Of a stretch of 64,000 nt of DNA, positions 56,957 through 64,000 are shown in pieces. The position numbers and the translations under genes are program-made. The stretch is from Zingiber officinale (lineage: Eukaryota; Streptophyta; Magnoliopsida; Zingiberales; Zingiberaceae), in contig NC_055999.1 in assembly GCF_018446385.1 (NCBI RefSeq), positions 84,734,281 to 84,798,280 of the forward strand, given 5' to 3'. Below the pieces are notes generated by a model that saw nothing but the letters and a program-made list of their open reading frames with translations, searched no databases and was not told the DNA's origin. Each line of letters starts with the position of its first letter. Position 1 is the first letter of the stretch.

Positions 56957-57985
56957 TGTAACACCCATAGGATCCCTAGAAATTTTACATGAATTTATGC
57001 ATGATTAAATAGGTTTCATGTGGATTCTTTTTTTTAAAAAAAAGATAATAATAAAAAGAACCAAAAAGAGGCATGACCAAGGATTGAACCTTGGACCTCT
57101 TAGTAAGTGGTTCCATGTTATAACCAGTAGCCCCAGCAGGGGTGTGCTGATATGAAAAGAGGGAAATTATGGTTAAAGGTAAGGAAAGTGAAGACTCTCT
57201 TCACTAAGAAGGAGAAGTCCAAGTTTCCTTCTTCTTCTTACAATGAAAAAAAGAGTTTTACCTTCTCCCTTCATTTAGGATGAGTAAAAGAAAAGGGAAA
57301 GAAAAATTCATTTTTCCTTCTTCCTTTCATTTGGAATAAAAGGAGAAAAGGAAAGAGAAAATTTCATTTTCTTCTCTTCCTCCTCCCTCCTCTCCACCGA
57401 AACCAAGCTCCTTCTTCCTCACCATTGCCGAACCAAGTAAAAAGGTTTTGTCTCTAGGAAAAGCTTCACAACCAAGGTTACTTCTCTTAGAGAATTAAGC
57501 GAGAGATATAAGTATTCCCCCTCACCTGCAGTACAAGTAGCCTCCTACGTTTTCTATGCTTAAAATGTTTTGAAAAGAGACTTAGGGTTCGACCATGATA
57601 AGTTTTTGAAAGGAAAACATGTTTGTTTATGCTCCTTCATGATACATGATCTATTATATGATGTTAGTTAAGTTTTCATGCTATATGATGTATAAACAAA
57701 ACCTAGACTCTTACCTTAGGTTTCAGCCAAGGATAAACATAAGGTTTAGAGCAAGGTTTTGAAATCTAAACATGCTTATTTATGCTCCTTCATGATACAT
57801 GATCTATTATAGATGTTAGTTAAGTTTTTATGCTATATGATGTATAAACAAAACCTAGAATCTTACCTTAGGTTTCGGCCAAGGATGAACATAAGGTTTA
57901 GAGCAAGGTTTTGGAATCTAAACATGCTTGTTTATGCTCCTTCATGATACATGATCTATTACATGTTGTTAGTTAAGTTTTCATG
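56957..57985 (+). repeat. Plus-strand LTR fragment of the Gypsy-2 family
   Basis: Begins TGTAACACCCATAGGATC, the reverse complement of the Gypsy-2 LTR end, and carries the T-arm-like hairpin (57077-57094), CACCTGCAGTACAAGTAG (57530) and three units of a repeat of about 150 bp (TCCTTCATGATACATGATCT at 57642, 57790, 57939). It is cut at 57985, inside the repeat. Confidence 0.8.
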
Positions 57986-59450
57986 TAAGGACAGACAGAG
58001 CAGGGTACTCTGGTTACCATGGTTGCTCAGTCGTTGATCAAGACAAGGATACGAGAGCCATAGGCTGCTGATCAGTATTTGCAGTTTATTTACAGCCAGA
58101 TAGCTCCCGGGCAGCAGACCGAGTTCACACGAGACGAGGAGGGTGTTATACACTACCGAGGCAGATTTTGCGTGCTTCAGTCTCATCCGGTCTTATAGGA
58201 GTTACTTCCGGAGGCTCATCGCTCATGATTTGCTGTCCACCCAAGCCGTACCCGTATGTACCAAGATTTGAGATGTTTCTATTGGTGGAACGGCATGAAG
58301 GACGACATGAAAGAAGACATCGCGGATTTTGTAGCTAGATGTCTTGTCTGTCAGCAAATGAAGGCCGAGCACCAGAGACCTGCCGGCTTACTTCAGCAGA
58401 TTCCTAATCCTGAGTGGAAATGAGAACACATTACTATAGACTTTGTGGTAGGTTTACCGAGGACACGACGAGACCATGACGCGATTTGGGTAATCGTTGA
58501 TCGATTAACCAAATCCGCGTACTCGTTAGCGATCCGGAAGACTGATTTCCTGGATCGATTGGTAGATCTATTTTGCCGGGAGATTATCAGATCACGTGAT
58601 ATTCCGTTGACTATTATTTCGGATAGAGACCCCCGGTTCACGTCTCGTTTTGACAGAGACTGCAGCAGACCTTGGGCACGCAGCTCTGTTTCAGTACAAC
58701 TTTCCATCCGCAGACAGATGGACCGTTAGAGCGGACCTTTCAGACTCTAGAGGACTTGCTGAGGTCTTCTGTATTGGATTTTCGGAGTAGTTGGGAGGAC
58801 CATTTGCCATTGGTAGAGTTCGGCTACAACAATGGTTTGCATTCGACTATCCAAATGCCACCATTGAAGTGTTGTATGGTAGGCCTTGTCGGACACCCAC
58901 CCTCTGTATGAGGTTGGGAAGGCCTAGTTGTTGGGACCTCATAGAGCCTAGCATGAGGCAGAGTTGGTCCGTACTATTAGACAAAGGATGTCAGAGGTAT
59001 AAGACTGCCAAAAGAGTTATGCTGACCGGAGTCGGAGACTCTTAGAGTTCTCCATTTGCGACCATGTATTTCTGCGAGTTTCACCCACGAAAGGGTGAAG
59101 AGATTGGCCTCAGAGGTAAGCCAGCTCCGCGGTATATTGGCCCTTTCGAGATCTTGGAGAGGATCGGAGCGGTAGCTTACCGATTGGCACTACCACCGTC
59201 CCTGTCAGGCGTTCACGATGTATTTCACGTATCGATGCTGAGGAGATACGTGCCCGACTCGACACATGTGCTGGCAGATATTCCAGTTCCAGTTCAGCCT
59301 GACATTACATATGAGGAGGTTCCGGTACGGATTCTCGACCGGAAAGAGCGTCAGTTGCGGAACAAGACTATCCGGCTGGTTAAAGTCGGATGGCAGCATC
59401 ATTCGGACGAGGAGGCTACTTGGGAGCTCGAGGATACTATCCGAGCTTGA
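57986..59450 (+). pseudogene. Chromodomain Gypsy pol 3' half (integrase and chromodomain)
   Basis: Plus-strand pieces in changing frames: HYRGRFCVLQ and HPSRTRMYQDLRCFYWWNGM with CLVCQQMKAEHQRP (HHCC zinc domain); IDFVVGLPRTRRDHDAIWVI (first Asp) and TIISDRDPRF (second Asp) in 58445-58729; FSTTFHPQTDGPLERTFQTL in 58672-58911; then 59064-59450 with [20 protein letters not shown] and the chromodomain [20 protein letters not shown] plus [10 protein letters not shown]. Many shifts and stops. It belongs with the LTR at 59582, not with the LTR fragment on its left. Confidence 0.85.
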
Positions 59451-59570
59451 TATCCCCATCATTTCACTTGAGGTATGTGATTTAATTTACCGTTCAACAT
59501 TCATACTTTCTATTTGTTGTTAGTACTTGCTGATGGTAAATAACGAAATTTGGGGACCAAATTTTTATTA

Positions 59571-59580
59571 GTGGGGGAGA
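59571..59580 (+). promoter_or_regulatory. Polypurine tract
   Basis: GTGGGGGAGA directly before the LTR starting TGTAAAATATCG. Confidence 0.8.
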
Positions 59581-59581
59581 A

Positions 59582-62433
59582 TGTAAAATATCGAAAATAG
59601 GCGAATATTAATAAGGGAATTTTCCGGAATTTTTGGAAATTTTTCGGGAATTTTTCGGAGCTCGTACGGACGAGTTAACGGTGATAAAAACGGGGCCCGG
59701 AAAAGCCTGTTTAGATTACCCCATTTAAATAAGGAAAAGTTAAATTTTTCTTAATTCTTTTCCTTTATTTAATTTTCCTTTTTCCTTTATTTTTTGCCAG
59801 TTTCTCTGTTTCTCCTCCCCGAAAACCGCCCGCGCCCTCTTCCCTTCTTCTCTCATGCCGAAGCCCTAATCTCCCTGCCCTAGCCACCCGGCGCCGCCCA
59901 ACCGCCGACTACCGCAGTCTCTGCCGGCCATCCCGTGCCCTAACCGAGCTTCCTCCTGCCGAGGCTGCGCCCTAGCATCCTCTCCCGCCACCACAGCGAG
60001 CGCCGGAGCCGATCCCTAGCAGCGTCGCCGCCACTCCGACCTGACGCCACTGTCGCCGGAGACGCACGGAGCATCGCCTCACCTCTGGTGCCCCAGCATC
60101 GACCACCACAGTGTAGCGAGCCCTGACGCTGATTTCCTCTCCTCTGACACCCTCTGCCCTCGTCCAGCCGCGTGCCCTAGCCGGAAACCCACGGCCACGA
60201 TCTCTCTCCGGTGGCCACAACTTTGCATTCCTAAGCCCTAGCCACTGCCTACTTCTTGAAGTGGTGCCGACGCCGACTTCTTCATATCTGTGCGACTGTT
60301 TTCCTTTGTGATACACTGCCCTTCCAGCGCTGGATCTTAGCCTCGGGTTGCTATGAATTTGCAGACAATGAGTAAGGTGAGCAGACCCCCAAGGCGAGCC
60401 TTGATTTGGTCTTGCATGGTTAGCATGTACACACTGTGAATTAGACGTTTGATTTGTCTAGGTGCTGATTTGAAAGGGCTGACTTGCTAGGCAACGGTTC
60501 CACCTCGCTCCGGATAAGATTATTGGCAGCAACTTCGTCTACTGTGCCGCAACAGCGAATTTTCTCCAGCTGTGATTTGAGGTGAAAATGTGTTTTTATG
60601 TATGAATTGATACGTACCTAATTTGGTTATAGGATGATACATTGATGGCGGATCCTTGTTGTAGATGGAGTTGGTTTTAAATGAATCTAATGGAACGATT
60701 AGGGTTAAGACCATTAACCTTAGTCAATGGTTAGATTTAATTTTGGTTAGGCAATTGGTTATGTTAATTAGGGTTTTCCCTGATTTAGTTCGTGGATTTT
60801 ATTAAGCTATTTAAATTCATTTGAAATTGTAACTAAATAAAATATATCTATATGTTCAACACAGGACTTTGATTCGGGACGGTATCTCGACGAGTATCTT
60901 GATTACCGGATTTGACCACTTTATTGGAGGCGGGTACTTTTGACTTATGACATTTGATATACATAGTAGTGAATTTAAAAAGTTGCATTAATTATGTCCT
61001 TTATTTGTTTCGGTTAGTCACTACCCAATATCTGATACATGATTGATTGATTGCTTGATTTGCATCCCATGTATACTTTATTTGTTTATACATGCTTATA
61101 GGGGGTAGTGATATACCATGCTTCACCATGTTCAAGACCTAGGTTTTTATACCTTCTGTGTACCTTTGATTCGATATGATTCATTGACCTAGGGTGCACT
61201 TTTCTATATATATGGATTAGGTCAGGATGTTTTTATGGTTATTACCATGCACCATTTACATGATTTCATGCTGTGCGATAGTCCGCTCCATTACTGTTGA
61301 GCACATTGCCAGTTACATGGATCTGCACACACCACCACTCATGGGTTAGTGGTCGATTCAGGCAGAGTGTGTTGCAGCAAGGACTCTGTTAGGCACCGTT
61401 GGTCCGCTCATGGGTAGTGTGACACAACGTGTTATCCGGCAAGGATTTCTCCCCGTCATCGTGTACCGGGAGTTGAGAGCATTGCACTCCCCCATTTATG
61501 ATTTGGGGTAGGAGGATAGGTGTACTCCGACAGCATCCCGTCCACTCGGTCACTCATCAGGAGTAGTGACGACAGAGTGCACGGTTGTCACAACCCTACC
61601 CACTCGGCCTCACTATTGTGTGAGATGATCGACTGGCGTTAGGGGTGACCAGGACGCATCATTGGCATCATATGCATGATGCATTTATTGCTTGTGTTTG
61701 TGTTTGTGTTTGTGTTTGCTGTATTTATATGCTGCATATTGTTTGGATACCTATGTTTGACATTCATACAGGATTTTCTTATCCCTCGGACTGTTTGACC
61801 TTATACTCAGGTCCTGGTTAGTACAGTTTCTCTCCTGTTTACTTCAGATGCATTTTTATCTTTATTATCAGGAGACTGTACGTATGATTAGTGCTAGGTG
61901 TTATTTCCCTACTTTGTATATCAATTGTACCTGCTGAGTGTTGGACTCACCCCGCCTCCATTGTTGATATTTTCAGGTTGAGGCTGTCAGAAGAGTGCTC
62001 CTGTTGCTGGTCCCTACAGACCTCGAGGATATGATTGGTTTTCTTTTGGTTTCTTTTCTGTTCTAGACTGTTTTGAACTTGTTATGTTTTGGATTATTTT
62101 ACTTATGGACATTGTATGGATTTTATTATGTCGATGGATTTGAATTTGGATTTATTCTACTACATGCCTGCCTGGACGACAGAAGAGGTGAGTTCATCGG
62201 ATTTGAGTTTTACGAGTGTAGTGGAGTAGGGTTGATTTCGAGTCAGGGTATTATCTTTCTGTTTACTTGTTATATAAACTGCGTTGAATGTGTGGTTGTT
62301 TTTTTATTGTTTTTATTATTCCAACCGCCTGTGGCTGAGGTATGTGAGGATGTAGAAAAGTTTCAGATTGTCCACCGTACAGGGGAGATGCTGCCGAAAT
62401 TTTCTCGGATAGGGACTCCTCTGGGGCGTGACA
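59582..62433 (+). repeat. 3' LTR of the truncated chromodomain Gypsy
   Basis: About 2.85 kb from TGTAAAATATCGAAAATAGG to GGGCGTGACA. Contains a GC-rich segment (59810-60260) resembling a 5' UTR, a TGTTTG microsatellite (61689-61718), and a 123-codon frame at 62073-62444 with no known domain. The right end is inferred from the CA end and change of sequence; no partner LTR is in the window. Confidence 0.65.
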
Positions 62434-62932
62434 CCTTTGCGTAGGGGGGAGCCTTGTGATAGGTTCTTAAATATCCCGGTGGAAAATTCCTAACTCAATG
62501 GGGAGCTTAGGTGTAGTGGGAGCCTTGTGATAGGTTCCAATGCATGTTGCATGTTGCATTCGATGGTGTAAGTCCAAGTGTGTAGCCTTGGCAACATAAG
62601 TCCATTCGGCGGTGTAAGTCCAAATGTGTAGCCTTGGCAACGTAAGTCCATTCGGCGGTGTATGTTCAAGTGTGTAGCCTCAGCAATGTAAGCCATTGTT
62701 TCCTTTTAGCATTGTTATTTGCTATTTGTTTTCCCTAACTTAAACGTATTACCAAACATCAAAAAGGTGGAGATTATTAGAGAAATCCTAATGGTCCATG
62801 CGACCATGTATTTTAGTGTTTGGGAAAAGAGTTTAAGTTAGGATTACCCTCATTATTTGATATGTGTATATGAGTATGTGGGTTTGTAGGATACACATAC
62901 GACTCAACTTGATGGCTTCGAGTCTGGAGAAG
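62434..62932 (+). mobile_element. Copia 3' tail and LTR start, truncated
   Basis: Three tandem units of about 50 bases (GTGTAAGTCCAAGTGTGTAG, 62566-62690) precede ACCAAACATCAAAAAGGTGG, which matches the polypurine end of the gag-only Copia element (26175-26196). An LTR-like TTAGAGAAATCCTAATGG follows and is cut by the next LTR at 62933. Confidence 0.5.
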
Positions 62933-64000
62933 TGTAATAACCACCCTTCTTACTATACTACTCTTTAAGAATGACCGTTACTTAACTACTAACTCTACTT
63001 AACCGGTATGATCGAAACCACAAGAAATCTCTATCAAAAAATTTCGACAGAGTCTCCCCTGTACCGGTGACCTTAAACTGAGATACAAACATAATATACA
63101 TCAGCCACAGGTAGCTGGAACATATATCAAACATTCACGCAGTTAAATAAGTATCAAACACTACTCATACATACTTACTATACTGAATTCATCTTAGCAT
63201 ACTATTTAAAACAATCTCAAATGACATGGAACTTAAAATACATTCTCAAGGTTTATTTATCACTACAATGCGAAAAACTCAACAACATCCCAAGACTCTC
63301 CCATAGTCCTGGCATCACACACCATCCGCACCTCCTCGTCGTCTTCCTTTATCTGCAGTAAGAGGAAATGCAAACTATAAGCAAAATGCTTAGGAAGCGC
63401 TATCTAACTCACAAAATCTAGATATGCATGTGAATATACTGAAAACTAAAACTGAATACTCAAAAGGAAAACTACTCATACTCATCTACTAGTAAAAGAA
63501 ACAAACATACTGAAATGCTAAACATGTAAAGCTACTCATGCTCTTCTAATAGCAAAGAACAGTAAGCTAATCGAAATAACATGCTAGCATAAAAGAAAAC
63601 TCAACTTGCTGATTTTAAAACAAAGTGAAACTTATTTCATTTGTTCTAAACTAATTCTTTATTTCACTTGTTTAAAACTTATTCTTTAATACTTTATACT
63701 TAGGTAAAACTTGTTTTACTTGTCCAAAAACTTATACTTATAATACTTCAAAATAGTAATCAACTTCTCTTGGGTCCATGTTTAGTACCATCTTATGCGC
63801 GTTCCCTAATAGGTTGGGGTAGTGAGCCACCAATCCTAAAAGAGCAGACCTTGGTCTACCAGGGTCAAGACCTTGGTCTACCAGGGTCAAGACCTTGGAA
63901 TTGGACACCTGGATTTGTTTAACGACAACCTTGCGAAGTCGGGTACTAGCCTCTTCTTAAAAGTAAAATCCTTATAATCTTAATTACTTCTTCTTTAAAT
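62933..64000 (-). repeat. Start of another Gypsy LTR (runs off window)
   Basis: Starts TGTAATAACCACCC and shares the order TTATCTGCAGTAAGAGG..AAAATGCTTAGGAAG with the Gypsy-1 LTR (TATCTGCAGTATAAG..AAAAGCTTAGTAAG), so it is a related chromodomain Gypsy, inferred to be in the same orientation. A 24-base unit is duplicated at 63850-63898. Confidence 0.6.

Noticed and set aside
59972..60316. 114-codon minus-strand frame in GC-rich DNA
   Set aside because: GC-rich UTR-like part of an LTR; no domain.
62073..62444. 123-codon plus-strand frame
   Set aside because: Crosses an LTR end; Phe/Leu-rich without family similarity.

Overview
The window is nuclear DNA of a flowering plant. The only host gene I can support is a six-exon receptor-like cytoplasmic kinase at 6806-9239; almost everything else is transposable elements. 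The mix (TNT1-94-like Copia, chromodomain Ty3/Gypsy, Athila/Tat-like Gypsy, CACTA, hAT-like) with 1-3 kb LTRs suits a TE-rich monocot, but the species cannot be fixed from sequence alone. || Layout: 1-2703 holds the 5' end of a minus-strand Copia element (gag start, primer-binding site, 1.3 kb LTR) abutting a fragment of a related plus-strand LTR. 2704-4912 is a fossil CACTA transposon with TNP2 transposase remnants. 4913-6400 is the promoter flank of the kinase gene; 6806-9239 is the kinase; 9985-10565 is a hAT-like non-autonomous element. || From 10.6 to 57 kb there is a deep nest. An Athila-like LTR (about 10633-12362) is cut by a second Athila-like element (LTR 12771-14463, interior resuming at 54566). 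That element is split by a Copia element at 14528-54565 (near-perfect 5-bp target duplication, LTRs of about 2.4 kb). Into this Copia went four insertions: a CACTA element (14768-20332, TSD GTA) loaded with fragments of several host genes; a minus-strand chromodomain Gypsy, 'Gypsy-1' (21822-36078, TSD GAGGC), itself interrupted by a gag-only Copia derivative (22512-27198, TSD ATCAC); a solo LTR (38534-39719); and a second minus-strand Gypsy, 'Gypsy-2' (42318-51712, TSD AGAAA), which has lost its integrase. || From 56957 to the end is a chain of truncated elements: an LTR fragment of the Gypsy-2 family (plus strand), the 3' pol and 3' LTR of another chromodomain Gypsy (57986-62433), a Copia 3' tail (62434-62932), and the start of one more Gypsy LTR (62933-64000). 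|| The most notable signals are: (a) the CACTA element carrying exons of at least five different genes; (b) arrays of short dyad-symmetric repeats inside unrelated LTR families; (c) one element whose two LTRs, otherwise nearly identical, differ in concert at every palindromic site; (d) a miniature tRNA-like fold within Gypsy LTRs; (e) LTR-internal tandem repeats with a nucleosome-scale period of about 150 bp.
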